A DNA stretch of 41,873 nucleotides from Acetobacteraceae bacterium (GTDB lineage: Bacteria; Pseudomonadota; Alphaproteobacteria; Acetobacterales; Acetobacteraceae). Every line of letters begins with the position of its first letter. Position 1 is the stretch's first letter. The DNA lies in assembly GCA_022842185.1 (NCBI GenBank), contig JALHQB010000046.1, positions 1 through 41,873 on the forward strand. The letters are read 5' to 3'. The position numbers were made by a program, and so were the translations under genes. Below are positions 16,468 through 25,260 of this stretch, in pieces. The notes beneath the pieces were generated by a model. The model was not told the origin of the DNA. It worked only from the letters and a program-made list of their open reading frames with translations, and searched no databases.

Positions 16468-17472
16468 ATGACGGGCGATCGTCCGCGGTTTTCCCCACGG
16501 CTGCGGCGGCGCGCGCTGCTGGGCGGCGTTGCCGTCAGCGCCGCTGCCATCCACGGCGCGCAGGCCCAGGGCCGCGGCGATGTCACCAAGATGATCGTGC
16601 CCTATGGCGCGGGCAACATCAGCGACCAGGTCGCGCGCGTCTTCCTCGACCGGCAAGCCGCGCGCAGCGGCCAGCAATTCGTCGTCGAGAACCAGCCGGC
16701 CGCCGGCGGCACGCTGGGCGCCTTCAACATTGCCCAGAGTCCGGCCGATGGATCGGTGATGGGCATGGTCGCGGCCGCCGCGCTGACCATCGCGCCGCAC
16801 GCCAACAAGCAGGCCGTGCGCTATGATCCCGTCACCGATTTCGCGCCGGTCTGCGGTGCCTATCTGTCCAGCACCTACCTCGCGGTCAACGCCACCCTGC
16901 CGGTGCATACGCTGGCGGAGCTCGTCGCCTATGCGAAGGCGCGGCTGGCGGACAATCCGCTTTTCTATTGTTCGCCCGGCAACGCGACGGTGCCGCATCT
17001 GAACATCGAGACGATCTGCCGCGCCTTCGGCTTCACCATGCAGCACGTGCCGTATCGTACCAGCGCGGCGGCCAATACCGACCTGCTGGCGAACCGCGTG
17101 CAGGTGACGATGGATTCCGCCTCCATCACCGTGCCGCACATGCAGACCGGCAGGCTGCGGCCGCTCGCCTACAGCGGCCCGGCCCGCACCGCCGAGTTCC
17201 CCGATGTGCCGACCTTCCGCGAGGCAGCACCGGACGCGCAGATGCTGAACGCCTGGGCAGCTTTCTTCTTTCCGCGCCGCACCCCGCCGGCAATCGTCGG
17301 CCGCACGGCCGAGTCGTTCCAGGCTACGGCCGCCGATCCGGCCTTCGCGGCAAGGCTGCCGCTCGGCGCCACGCCGCTGCTGCTGACCCCCGCCGGCCTG
17401 ACCGACCGCATCCGGTCGGAGAATGAACGGCTCGGCGCCCTGATCGCCGCACTCGGACTGACACAGGACTAG
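16468..17472 (+). CDS. Tripartite tricarboxylate transporter substrate-binding protein (Bug/TctC family)
   Basis: A 334-residue periplasmic binding protein. The leader contains RRRALLGG, a twin-arginine-like n-region, and a hydrophobic stretch to a probable cleavage near AQAQ (residue 34). Family marks: KMIVPYGAGNISDQVAR, VVENQPAAGGTLGA, the VPYRTSAAA ligand loop and LRPLAYSGPARTAEFPDVPTF. The usual Bug motif has GG where this one has GAGN at the pocket. No TctA or TctB membrane partners are nearby, as is normal for the expanded Bug families of such bacteria. A RidA-family gene follows after 7 bp, so the two are probably cotranscribed. The ligand, perhaps a carboxylate, is unknown. Confidence 0.93.
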   Translation: MTGDRPRFSPRLRRRALLGGVAVSAAAIHGAQAQGRGDVTKMIVPYGAGNISDQVARVFLDRQAARSGQQFVVENQPAAGGTLGAFNIAQSPADGSVMGMVAAAALTIAPHANKQAVRYDPVTDFAPVCGAYLSSTYLAVNATLPVHTLAELVAYAKARLADNPLFYCSPGNATVPHLNIETICRAFGFTMQHVPYRTSAAANTDLLANRVQVTMDSASITVPHMQTGRLRPLAYSGPARTAEFPDVPTFREAAPDAQMLNAWAAFFFPRRTPPAIVGRTAESFQATAADPAFAARLPLGATPLLLTPAGLTDRIRSENERLGALIAALGLTQD

Positions 17473-17479
17473 GACGCAC

Positions 17480-17875
17480 ATGGACAGACAGATCATCACC
17501 TCCCCCCGCGTGACGCCGATGCGTTCGGGGGTGAACCACGCGGTGAAGGCGGGGGGCTTCGTCTTCGTGACCGGCGTCACGCCCTTTCGCGGCGCGGAGC
17601 GCATGGCGGCGACGATCGACAAGGGCGATCTGGTCGCGCAGGTCCGCCAGGTCATGACGAACATGCAGGCGATCCTGGAGGAAGCCGGGACATCACTGGA
17701 CCGCGCGGTGAAGATGAACGTCGCGCTGACCGATATGGGCCGCTATGCGGAGTTCGATGCGGCCTTCAAGACCTTCTTCGAGGACGGCAACTACCCGGCG
17801 CGGCAGACCACGGAGTCCGTGCGGCTCGCGCATCCGGACTTCCTGGTGTCGATCGACTGCATCGCGGTGGCATAG
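17480..17875 (+). CDS. RidA/YjgF family enamine/imine deaminase
   Basis: A 131-residue RidA-fold protein, usually a trimer, that hydrolyses reactive enamines or imines released by PLP enzymes, or acts in a specific catabolic pathway. Marks: GGFVFVTGVTP, the AQVRQVMTNMQAILEEAGTSLD helix region, and NYPARQTTESV with the conserved arginine of the active site. It starts seven bases after the TctC-like gene. Its TAG stop is formed by the first bases of the palindromic element that follows. As part of a TctC-RidA pair it may act on the imported compound rather than in general damage control; that is inference. Confidence 0.92.
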   Translation: MDRQIITSPRVTPMRSGVNHAVKAGGFVFVTGVTPFRGAERMAATIDKGDLVAQVRQVMTNMQAILEEAGTSLDRAVKMNVALTDMGRYAEFDAAFKTFFEDGNYPARQTTESVRLAHPDFLVSIDCIAVA

Positions 17876-18093
17876 AGCAGATCGCACCTGACTGGGCTGA
17901 GTCAGACGCGTGTAGATGCTCGCTCAGACAAAGGCTGGCGTTTCACCGGATCGCGGCGAGGCCGCGATCCGTTCAGCGAGGGCATCTAGAGCGTGATCGG
18001 TCTACATTCGTACACCGATCACGCTCTAAACCTTTGTTTTATCGCGTGATTCAGACCTTCGGTGCGTTCGCACCTTCGGCCATCACGCTCTAG
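17874..18093. repeat. TAGAGC-bounded palindromic intergenic element, composite copy 2
   Basis: A 220-bp run of hairpins between two convergent genes. The left part (17,874-17,935) is the reverse complement of part of the element at 9142-9247. Next are GGATCGCGGC/GCCGCGATCC (17,948-17,970, loop of three) and AGAGCGTGATCGGT/ACCGATCACGCTCT (17,988-18,027, perfect 14-bp arms). A last arm pair, GCGTGAT/ATCACGC, closes around 18,044-18,088. Its outermost bases give the TAG stop codons of both neighbours. It may also serve as a two-way terminator. Confidence 0.85.
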
Positions 18094-19319
18094 CTCCGAT
18101 ACGACCCGTTGATGTCGATATACCCATGCGTCAGGTCGCAGGTCCAAACCGTGGCGCGGCCCTTCCCAAGCCCGATATCGACCGTGATCTCCACCTCGCG
18201 CCCCTTCATGTGCGCGACCACGGGTGTCTCGTCATAGCCATCGACCACGCCGCCCTCGCGCGCCATCCAGGTGCCGCCCACGGCGATGGACAGGCTGTCG
18301 CGGTCGGCCGGTTCGCCGGACTTGCCAACGGCCATGACGATGCGCCCCCAATTGGCGTCTTCCCCGGCGATGGCGGTCTTCACCAGCGGTGAATTGGCGA
18401 TGCACATGCCGATCTTGTGGGCCGAGCGCGCGGTCACGGCGCCGGTCACGTCGATTCGGATCAGCTTCTGGGCACCTTCGCCGTCGCGCGCGACCATCAG
18501 AGCCAGGTCCATCAGCACCGCGTTCAGCGCGCGGGCGAAATCCTTCAGCACCGGGCCGCCTTCGGCCGGCACGCGCGGGTGCTTCGCCGCGCCGGTGGCG
18601 AACAGCAGCACGGTGTCGGAGGTCGAGGTGTCGGAATCGACCGTCACGCAGTTGAAGGACTTGTCGCAGCCCTTCTTCAGCAGCGCCTGCAACGCCGCGG
18701 CCGGGATCTTCGCGTCGGTCGCCAGGAAGGACAGCATCGTCGCCATGTCGGGGGCGATCATCCCCGACCCCTTGGCGATGCCGGCGATGGTGACAGTCGT
18801 CTCGCCGATCATGGCGGTATGGACCGATGCCTTGGGGAAGGTATCGGTCGTCATGATGGCTTTCGCGGCATGGCCGAAGCCGGCCTCGGTGACAGCGTCG
18901 AACACCTTGGGCAGGGCGCCGACCAGCTTTTCCGTCGGCAGCCTTTCGCCGATCACGCCGGTCGAGGCCAGGAACACTTCCTTGGGCTTGCAGCCGAGGA
19001 TCTTCGCCGTCGCTTCGGCGGTCTGCACGCAGGTCTCCCGCCCGGCCTTGCCGGTGAAGACATTCGAATTGCCCGAGGTGACGACCAGCCCGCGCGCCTT
19101 GCCCGACTTCAGCGCGGCGCGGGACCATTCCACCGGCGCGCCGGGGCAGCGGTTCTTCGTGAAGACCCCGGCGACGGTGGTGCCCAATGGGAAGGCCATC
19201 GCCATGACATCCTCCCGCGCCTTGTAGCGGATTTCGGCGGCACCGGTGGCGACGCGCACACCGGGGACCGGCGGCATGTCGGGCATCGGCAGGGCGAGGG
19301 GAGAGACGGGAAGGGCCAT
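18090..19319 (-). CDS. argJ: Bifunctional ornithine acetyltransferase / N-acetylglutamate synthase
   Basis: Recycles the acetyl group from N-acetylornithine to glutamate in arginine synthesis and may also use acetyl-CoA. Length 409 residues, as expected. The self-cleavage site is MATMLSF, with the Thr194 nucleophile after Ala193; cleavage yields alpha and beta chains. [13 protein letters not shown] and the C-terminal ending [15 protein letters not shown] are typical. The ATG at 19319 follows AAGGA by ten bases and matches the family N-terminus; in-frame sequence further upstream is from the next gene's other frame. Lies 46 bp after the parvulin gene on the same strand, perhaps one operon. Whether it is mono- or bifunctional cannot be told by eye. 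Confidence 0.96.
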   Translation of the reverse strand: MALPVSPLALPMPDMPPVPGVRVATGAAEIRYKAREDVMAMAFPLGTTVAGVFTKNRCPGAPVEWSRAALKSGKARGLVVTSGNSNVFTGKAGRETCVQTAEATAKILGCKPKEVFLASTGVIGERLPTEKLVGALPKVFDAVTEAGFGHAAKAIMTTDTFPKASVHTAMIGETTVTIAGIAKGSGMIAPDMATMLSFLATDAKIPAAALQALLKKGCDKSFNCVTVDSDTSTSDTVLLFATGAAKHPRVPAEGGPVLKDFARALNAVLMDLALMVARDGEGAQKLIRIDVTGAVTARSAHKIGMCIANSPLVKTAIAGEDANWGRIVMAVGKSGEPADRDSLSIAVGGTWMAREGGVVDGYDETPVVAHMKGREVEITVDIGLGKGRATVWTCDLTHGYIDINGSYRS

Positions 19320-19365
19320 GGCGGGCGCGTCCTTGACTGGGCTTGTTGCTTGCTTGGCAGGCGGA

Positions 19366-20346
19366 TCAGCGGCGCGTCGGCGCGGCTGACGGGCGCCCGG
19401 CCGGCGGGGCGGCCGGCGCGGGGGGCTCGGCCGTGTCGGTCGGGCGCGGCGTGGACCCATCCAGGTTGAATCGCTCGACCCGCGCCGCGGTGCGCGCACG
19501 GTCCACGGCCAACTGCACCTCCGCTTCCAGCAATTGCTGGCGAATGGCGTTCGCCGCCTCCTCGAAGGGGGGCGGGCTGGCGCGGCGGCGCTCCTCGACC
19601 TTGATCACATGCCAGCCGAAGGGCGACCGCACCGGGTTCTCGCTGATCTGGCCGGGTTGCAGCGCCAAGGCGGCCTCGGCGAATTCGGGCACCATGTCCC
19701 CGCGGCGGAAGAAGCCGAGATCCCCGCCTTCGCGCGAACCCGGGCCGGTGGACATGCGCTGGGCCACGGCGGTGAAGTCGGCGCCACCGCGGATTTCGGC
19801 GAGCGCGGCGCGCGCCTCGGATTCGGTCGGCACCAGGATGTGGCGGGCGTGCACCTCCTCCTCGGCCGGGCGGGTGGCGATCTGCTGGTCGTAGCGCGCG
19901 CGGATGGCGGCATCGGTCACGCGGGATGCGATTTCCGCCGACAGCCATGCCTGCTGGAGTTCCTGTTCCTCGGCACGGCGGATGCGGGCGCGCACGGCCT
20001 CGTCACGATCAAGCCCGGCGCGGCGCGCCGCGGCGGTGACCGCCCGGCCGGCGATCACCTGGTCCAGCAGCAGCGGGAACAGCACCTGGGGCGGCGTGCC
20101 GCGCACCTGTTCAGGCAGTTCGCGCGCCGCGGCGGTGAGGTCCGCCAGGGTGATCGGGTCGCCATCCACCCGGGCAACGACCGTTTCACCGGGCGGCATG
20201 GCGGGGGCTGGCGCAGGCGTGGGGGTCGCGGCTGGTGCCTGGGCGGGGGCGGGCTGCTGGGCCGATGCCGGATGGGCGGCGGCGAGCACGATCGCCAGGG
20301 CGAGGCCCGCACGAAGGGGGTGGGCGGGGCGGCGGCGCAACGTCAT
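19366..20346 (-). CDS. Periplasmic peptidyl-prolyl cis-trans isomerase, parvulin (PpiC/SurA-like)
   Basis: A 326-residue exported chaperone-isomerase for outer-membrane or periplasmic proteins. Signal peptide at residues 1-29 (cleavage ASA before Gln), then a Pro/Ala-rich linker to about residue 52, an N-terminal helical chaperone region (about 55-160), and one parvulin domain at 164-252 ([45 protein letters not shown]). The C-terminus is Pro/Ala-rich. The ATG at 20346 has GAGG five bases upstream; a very long in-frame extension beyond it is antisense to secA and is not coding. Divergent from secA, another secretion gene. Confidence 0.92.
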   Translation of the reverse strand: MTLRRRPAHPLRAGLALAIVLAAAHPASAQQPAPAQAPAATPTPAPAPAMPPGETVVARVDGDPITLADLTAAARELPEQVRGTPPQVLFPLLLDQVIAGRAVTAAARRAGLDRDEAVRARIRRAEEQELQQAWLSAEIASRVTDAAIRARYDQQIATRPAEEEVHARHILVPTESEARAALAEIRGGADFTAVAQRMSTGPGSREGGDLGFFRRGDMVPEFAEAALALQPGQISENPVRSPFGWHVIKVEERRRASPPPFEEAANAIRQQLLEAEVQLAVDRARTAARVERFNLDGSTPRPTDTAEPPAPAAPPAGRPSAAPTRR

Positions 20347-20499
20347 GGAACCTCGGGGGGCGATAAGGCCTTGAAGATGGCCGAAGCACCAAGGGGCGAC
20401 AAGGTGACGGCGCGGCCACGGGCCGGATAAGTCTTCGTAAGGTGGCGGAAAACACCCCGCGAGAGGGAGCAAAACTCTCCCTGTCAGGGGGCCTTGGCG

Positions 20500-20528
20500 T
20501 TGACCCGACCTGCCCGCCCGCCTATCTG
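20500..20528 (+). promoter_or_regulatory. Candidate sigma-70 promoter for secA
   Basis: TTGACC (20,500-20,505) and TATCTG (20,523-20,528) are separated by exactly 17 bp, about 130 bp before the secA start. A small hairpin AGGGAG-CAAAA-CTCTCCCT lies just upstream. The long GC-rich leader between this site and the ATG could fold, but I recognise no known riboswitch or SecM-like peptide in it. Confidence 0.35.
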
Positions 20529-20658
20529 ACCGGGGGCCGCGCCGCAGCCCGGCCAGACCCGGATGGGTCCGGCCGGATGCGGTGCGTACCGAGTCCGTGA
20601 CCCTCCTGTGGGGGCACGCTCGACCGGGCAACCAGCCCGACGGAGACCGACACCCCCG

Positions 20659-23403
20659 ATGTTCGCCCGCCTCGCCGCCACCCTTTTCGGCACCTCGAAC
20701 GCCCGCGCGCTGAAGCGTTATGAGGGGCGTGTCCCCGCCATCAACGCGCTTGAGCCCGCGATGCAGGCGCTGTCCGATGACGCATTGGCCAACCAGACCG
20801 TCGTCCTGCGCGAACGCCTGGCGAAGGGCGAGACGCTGGACGCCATCCTGCCCGAGGCTTTCGCGACAGTGCGGGAAGCCGCGCGCCGGGTGCTGGGGCT
20901 GCGCCATTTCGACGTGCAGATGGTCGGCGGCATGGTCCTGCATGAGGGCAAGATCGCCGAGATGAAGACCGGCGAGGGCAAGACCCTGGTCGCGACGCTG
21001 CCGGTGTATCTGAACGCGCTGCCGGCGAAGGGCGTACATGTCGTCACGGTGAACGACTACCTCGCCAGCCGCGACGCGGAATGGATGGGCAAGCTGTATG
21101 GCTTCCTGGGGCTGACCACCGGCGTCATCGTCCATGGGCTGACCGACGACCAGCGCCGCGACGCCTATGCCTGCGACATCACCTACGGCACCAACAACGA
21201 ATACGGCTTCGACTACCTGCGCGACAATATGAAGTACCGGCTGGAGGACATGGTCCAGCGCGACTTCGCCTATGCCATCGTCGATGAGGTCGATTCGATC
21301 CTGGTCGATGAAGCGCGCACGCCGCTGATCATCTCCGGCCCCACGGACGACACCTCGGACCTGTATCGCCACGCCGACGACGTGGTGAGGGAACTGGTCA
21401 AGGATCCGTTGACCTTCGACAAGGACGAGAAGCAGCGCACCGTCACGCTGACCGAGGTCGGTGGCGAGCGGATCGAGGAGATGCTCAAGGCCGCCGGACT
21501 GCTGACAGAAGGCGACCTGTACGACATCCACAACGTGTCGCTGGTGCATCACGTCAACCAGTCGGTGCGCGCGCATACGCTGTTCAAGCGCGACGTCGAA
21601 TACGTCGTCCGCCAGGACAAGATCGTCATCATCGACGAATTCACCGGCCGCATGATGGAAGGCCGCCGGTATTCGGATGGCCTGCACCAGGCGCTGGAGG
21701 CCAAGGAACACGTCACCGTCCAGCCGGAAAACCAGACGCTGGCGTCGATCACCTTCCAGAACTATTTCCGGCTGTACCCGAAGCTGTCCGGCATGACGGG
21801 CACCGCGGCGACCGAGGCCGACGAATTCGCCGAGATCTACAAGCTCGAGGTCGTCGAGATCCCGACCAATGTACCGGTGGCGCGCGAGGACAGCGACGAC
21901 GAAGTCTATCGTTCGGCGATGGAGAAGTACGAGGCGGTCGCGGTGCTGATCGCCGAGGCGCGCGATCGCGGCCAGCCGGTCCTGGTGGGCACCACCAGCA
22001 TCGAGAAGTCGGAACTGATCTCGGAACTTCTGAAGAAGAAGAACGTCCCGCACCAGGTGCTCAACGCCCGGTATCACGAACAGGAAGCGGGCATCGTCGC
22101 CCAGGCCGGCCGCCCGGGGGCGGTGACCATCGCGACCAACATGGCGGGCCGCGGCACCGACATCCAGCTCGGCGGCAATTATGAGATGCTGGCGCGCCAC
22201 GAGGCCGGCACCAATGAAGGGCCGGAATACGAAGCGGCCATCATCAAGCACAAGGCCGAGGTGGAGGCAGTGCGCCCGGCGGTGAAGGCCTCTGGCGGGC
22301 TGTTCGTGATCGGCACCGAACGCCACGAATCCCGGCGCATCGACAACCAGCTGCGTGGCCGGTCCGGCCGCCAGGGGGACCCCGGCGCGTCGCGTTTCTT
22401 CCTGTCATTGGAAGACGACCTGATGCGCATCTTCGGGTCCGACCGCATGGGCGGGATGCTGACGAAGCTGGGCCTGAAGGAAGGCGAGGCGATCGTCCAT
22501 CCCTGGATCAACAAGGCGCTGGAGAAGGCGCAGAAGAAGGTCGAGGCGCGCAACTTCGACATGCGCAAGAACCTTCTGAAATACGATGACGTCATGAACG
22601 ACCAGCGCAAGGAAGTGTATTCCCAGCGCCGCGCCTTCATGATGGCCGACGAGGTGCTGGAATCCATCCAGGAGATGCGCCGCGAGACGATCGGCGACCT
22701 GGTGGCGCGCTGCATTCCCGAGAACGCGTACCCCGAACAGTGGGACCTGGAGACGCTGCAGCGCCAGGTGCAGGACGTGCTGAACCTCGATGTCCCGGTC
22801 GCCGAATGGGCGAAGGAAGAAGGCATCGACGACGATGCGGTACGCGAGCGGCTGGAGGAAGCGGCTGACCGGTCCTACGCATCCCGCGCCGCCAATGTCG
22901 GCCCGGAGGTCATGCGCCAGATCGAGAAGTCCCTGCTGCTGCAGGTCTTCGACCAGGTCTGGAAGGAACACCTTCTCGCCCTCGATCACCTGCGCCAGGG
23001 CATCGGGCTGCGCGCCTATGGCCAACGGGACCCGCTGAACGAGTACAAGTCGGAAGCCTTTACGCTGTTCAATGGCATGCTGGGGGATTTGCGCGAACGC
23101 GTGACATCCCTGCTGCTGCGGATCGAGCTGCGTCCCGAGGCGCCGCCGCCATCCCCCGAAGGGCTCGGCTTCCTCGACATGCGGCACCCCGACCCGGCGA
23201 TGGCCTCGGCCGAGCTGGAAATGGCCAATGGCGGCGGCACCATCTATGAGGCCGTACCGATGGCGATCGGCACCGCCGCGCCGCGCCCGACTGCCGAGGG
23301 GGTGGACCCGAACGACCCATCCACCTGGGGCCGCACGCCACGCAACGCCCCCTGCCCCTGCGGATCGGGCAAGAAGTACAAGGCCTGCCACGGGCGAGGC
23401 TGA
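20659..23403 (+). CDS. secA: Preprotein translocase ATPase SecA
   Basis: Motor of the Sec pathway, driving unfolded preproteins through SecYEG. Length 914 residues. Walker A MKTGEGKT is at 102-109; the Walker B DEVD lies near 209-212 ([17 protein letters not shown]); [10 protein letters not shown] and the [11 protein letters not shown] arginine-finger motif follow. The C-terminus has an Asp/Pro-rich linker and a SecB/zinc-binding tail [14 protein letters not shown] with C899, C901, C910 and H911. I place the start at the ATG 20659 ([11 protein letters not shown]); upstream in-frame codons are leader sequence. A small secreted-protein gene starts four bases after the stop. Confidence 0.98.
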   Translation: MFARLAATLFGTSNARALKRYEGRVPAINALEPAMQALSDDALANQTVVLRERLAKGETLDAILPEAFATVREAARRVLGLRHFDVQMVGGMVLHEGKIAEMKTGEGKTLVATLPVYLNALPAKGVHVVTVNDYLASRDAEWMGKLYGFLGLTTGVIVHGLTDDQRRDAYACDITYGTNNEYGFDYLRDNMKYRLEDMVQRDFAYAIVDEVDSILVDEARTPLIISGPTDDTSDLYRHADDVVRELVKDPLTFDKDEKQRTVTLTEVGGERIEEMLKAAGLLTEGDLYDIHNVSLVHHVNQSVRAHTLFKRDVEYVVRQDKIVIIDEFTGRMMEGRRYSDGLHQALEAKEHVTVQPENQTLASITFQNYFRLYPKLSGMTGTAATEADEFAEIYKLEVVEIPTNVPVAREDSDDEVYRSAMEKYEAVAVLIAEARDRGQPVLVGTTSIEKSELISELLKKKNVPHQVLNARYHEQEAGIVAQAGRPGAVTIATNMAGRGTDIQLGGNYEMLARHEAGTNEGPEYEAAIIKHKAEVEAVRPAVKASGGLFVIGTERHESRRIDNQLRGRSGRQGDPGASRFFLSLEDDLMRIFGSDRMGGMLTKLGLKEGEAIVHPWINKALEKAQKKVEARNFDMRKNLLKYDDVMNDQRKEVYSQRRAFMMADEVLESIQEMRRETIGDLVARCIPENAYPEQWDLETLQRQVQDVLNLDVPVAEWAKEEGIDDDAVRERLEEAADRSYASRAANVGPEVMRQIEKSLLLQVFDQVWKEHLLALDHLRQGIGLRAYGQRDPLNEYKSEAFTLFNGMLGDLRERVTSLLLRIELRPEAPPPSPEGLGFLDMRHPDPAMASAELEMANGGGTIYEAVPMAIGTAAPRPTAEGVDPNDPSTWGRTPRNAPCPCGSGKKYKACHGRG

Positions 23404-23407
23404 GGCG

Positions 23408-23869
23408 ATGCGCACGGGCCTGGCCGCCATTCTGGCGCTGCTCGCCTGGCCGGCGCAGGCGCATTGGGAAAACACGCGCTGGGGCATGTCCGAGGCTCGC
23501 GTCATTGCCGCCCTGCGCGGTTCGGTGCGCGTGTTGCCGGTGAATGAACGCCGCCCGATCCCCGGCGCGCGGATCGAATATCGGGTGGGCGGCGACTTCC
23601 GATCCGGCAGCCTGACCATGCGCGTGGCCTTTGCCTTCGACGGACGCACCGGCGGGCTGGTCTGCGTGTCGGCCCAAGCCGACGAAGCCCATGGCCCGGC
23701 GATGCGCGCCCGGCTGGAAAGGCTGTTCGGCCCACCGCAGGAACGCGGGCGCGACCCGCCGAGCGGGCCAGGCATCGAGACGCTGGGCTGGACAAGGCCG
23801 GACGAGATCGACCTCCAGATCGCGCCCGGTCGGCCGGTGACGCTGTTGCATTGCGCGCGCGGGGTCTGA
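23408..23869 (+). CDS. Small secreted protein of unknown function (153 aa)
   Basis: Starts four bases after the secA stop, with GAGG just before the ATG, so it is probably translated with secA. A signal peptide (MRTGLAAILALLAWPAQA, cleavage before His19) leads to a mature part beginning HWENTRWGMSEARVIAALRG. The WGMS...V/I pattern is found in small periplasmic proteins that start with a short helix under an amphipathic beta region; here a beta-rich middle follows. Two cysteines (in LVCVS and LLHCARGV) could form a disulfide. I do not recognise a named domain. The location next to secA does not itself indicate a Sec function. Confidence 0.7.
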   Translation: MRTGLAAILALLAWPAQAHWENTRWGMSEARVIAALRGSVRVLPVNERRPIPGARIEYRVGGDFRSGSLTMRVAFAFDGRTGGLVCVSAQADEAHGPAMRARLERLFGPPQERGRDPPSGPGIETLGWTRPDEIDLQIAPGRPVTLLHCARGV

Positions 23870-24310
23870 AAAAAGGGCACGGGTGCCGACAGTCGTGCGC
23901 AAAGGGGCTTCAGCCTTTGGCGGGGTGGGTTGGACGGGCCCTGCCCCATCAGGGCGAGTTTATGGCGATGGTGCTCCTTGGAGAGGGGCGTCGCCCCTCT
24001 CCAAACCTCACCCCACCAAAGGCTTAAGGCCTTTGGAAACCTCCATTTTGGTGCTGAACGTCGTCAGTCGGTACCAAGACAAGTGCCCGATTCTCGGTAC
24101 CTGGACCGGGTGAGGATCGCCCTGCGCGATCTACGCTAAGGTCCCGCGGTCCAGGGACCCGTTGGTCCCTGGCGGGGTGGTTTGGAGGGGCAGCGCCCCT
24201 CCAACCTTGAACCGGAACGCAAGGGCCATCTCCTCGTCAGGCGCGACGCGGCATGACGCCTGTGCCATGCTGTCATGCAGCAATCCTCATCCGGACCGGG
24301 AACCCCTTTC
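23870..24310. other. 441-bp intergenic region built of hairpin modules
   Basis: Holds copy B of the mosaic element (24,009-24,208). In front of it is a related module in the opposite sense (about 23,908-23,950: CAAAGGGGCTTCAGCCTTTG with GGGGTGGGTTGG) and the hairpin GGAGAGGGGC-GT-CGCCCCTCTCC (about 23,979-24,002). About 100 bp of ordinary sequence then precedes the DUF808 gene. No ORF here is convincing. Confidence 0.7.
24009..24208. repeat. Mosaic structured intergenic element, copy B
   Basis: End 1 (24,009-24,055) and end 2 (24,142-24,208) match copy A; the 86 bp between them do not. End 2 differs from A at six of 67 positions. Four of these fall in one stem and form two compensatory pairs: CCAGGGACC-CGTT-GGTCCCTGG here against CCAGGGGGC-CGTT-GCCCCCTGG in A (G-C to A-T and G-C to C-G). 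The GGAGGGGC/GCCCCTCC hairpin and the CCAAAGGC/GCCTTTGG hairpin are identical in both. Confidence 0.85.
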
Positions 24311-25216
24311 ATGAGCACAGGCCTCCTGGCCCTGTTGGACGACGTTGCGGCCATCGCCAAGGTGGCTGCCGCGTCCATCGACGATGTCGCCGCCCAGGCC
24401 GCCAAGGCGGGGGCCAAGGCCGCCGGCGTGGTGATCGATGATGCCGCGGTCACACCACGCTATGTCGTCGGCTTCGATGCCAAGCGCGAATTGCCGATCA
24501 TCTGGCGCATCGCGCAGGGGTCGCTGTTCAACAAATTCATCATCCTGCTGCCGGCGGCGTTGCTGCTGTCGGCCTTCGCCCCGTGGGTCATCACGCCGCT
24601 GCTGATGGTCGGTGGCATCTACCTGTGCTTCGAGGGTGCGGAGAAGGTGCTGGAATGGACCCGCCCGCACCCCGACCAGGCGCAGTCCTCGGCGGTGCCG
24701 ATGGATGCGAAGCAGTTGGAGGATTATCGGGTCAAGGGCGCGATCAAGACCGACTTCATCCTGTCTGCCGAGATCATGGCCATCGCGTTGGCCACGATGC
24801 CGGATTCGAATGTCTGGACGCAGGGCGCGGCGCTGGCCGTGGTCGCGCTGGGCATCACCGTCGGCGTCTATGGCGTCGTCGCACTGATCGTGAAGGCGGA
24901 TGATGTGGGCGCGGCAATGGTGCTGCGGGGCATGAGTGCCGGCGCGCTATTGGTGCGCGGCATGCCGGTGGTGCTGAAGGTGCTGTCCATCGTCGGCACG
25001 GTGGCGATGATCTGGGTTGGTGGCGGCATCATCCTGCATGGTCTGGAATTCTTCGGTCTGGCAGCGCCGCAGCACTGGGTTCATGGCGCGGGGCTTGCCG
25101 TCGGTGGCGGCTTCATAGGCTGGGTGGTCGAAGCCGCCTTGGCCGGTGTTGTCGGCATGGCCGTCGGCGTGGCGGTCATCCCCGTGCTGTCGCGGCTTCT
25201 CGGAAAGGGGCATTGA
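24311..25216 (+). CDS. DUF808 family inner-membrane protein (YedI-like)
   Basis: A 301-residue integral membrane protein. The N-terminus STGLLALLDDVAAIAKVAAASIDDVAAQ is diagnostic of DUF808; then AGVVIDDAAVTPRYVVGF and several hydrophobic segments (about residues 75-110, 155-200, 215-250, 265-295). ELPIIWRIAQGSLFNKFIIL is also conserved. I use the ATG at 24311; an upstream ATG at 24275 adds 12 residues without homology. The function of the family is unknown. It stands alone between the mosaic repeat and a beta-oxidation operon, on the same strand as both. Confidence 0.88.
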   Translation: MSTGLLALLDDVAAIAKVAAASIDDVAAQAAKAGAKAAGVVIDDAAVTPRYVVGFDAKRELPIIWRIAQGSLFNKFIILLPAALLLSAFAPWVITPLLMVGGIYLCFEGAEKVLEWTRPHPDQAQSSAVPMDAKQLEDYRVKGAIKTDFILSAEIMAIALATMPDSNVWTQGAALAVVALGITVGVYGVVALIVKADDVGAAMVLRGMSAGALLVRGMPVVLKVLSIVGTVAMIWVGGGIILHGLEFFGLAAPQHWVHGAGLAVGGGFIGWVVEAALAGVVGMAVGVAVIPVLSRLLGKGH

Positions 25217-25260
25217 CGCAGGCCGCGCGAAAGGGAGGATCACGGCGGGAGTAAACCGCC

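Noticed and set aside
20529..20658. A riboswitch or SecM-like arrest peptide in the secA leader
   Set aside because: The leader is GC-rich and can fold, but I found no known riboswitch core and no convincing small ORF with an arrest-like sequence.
20347..22326. Upstream extension of the parvulin frame across secA
   Set aside because: The real gene starts at 20346 with a signal peptide and binding site; the extension is antisense to secA and of shadow composition.
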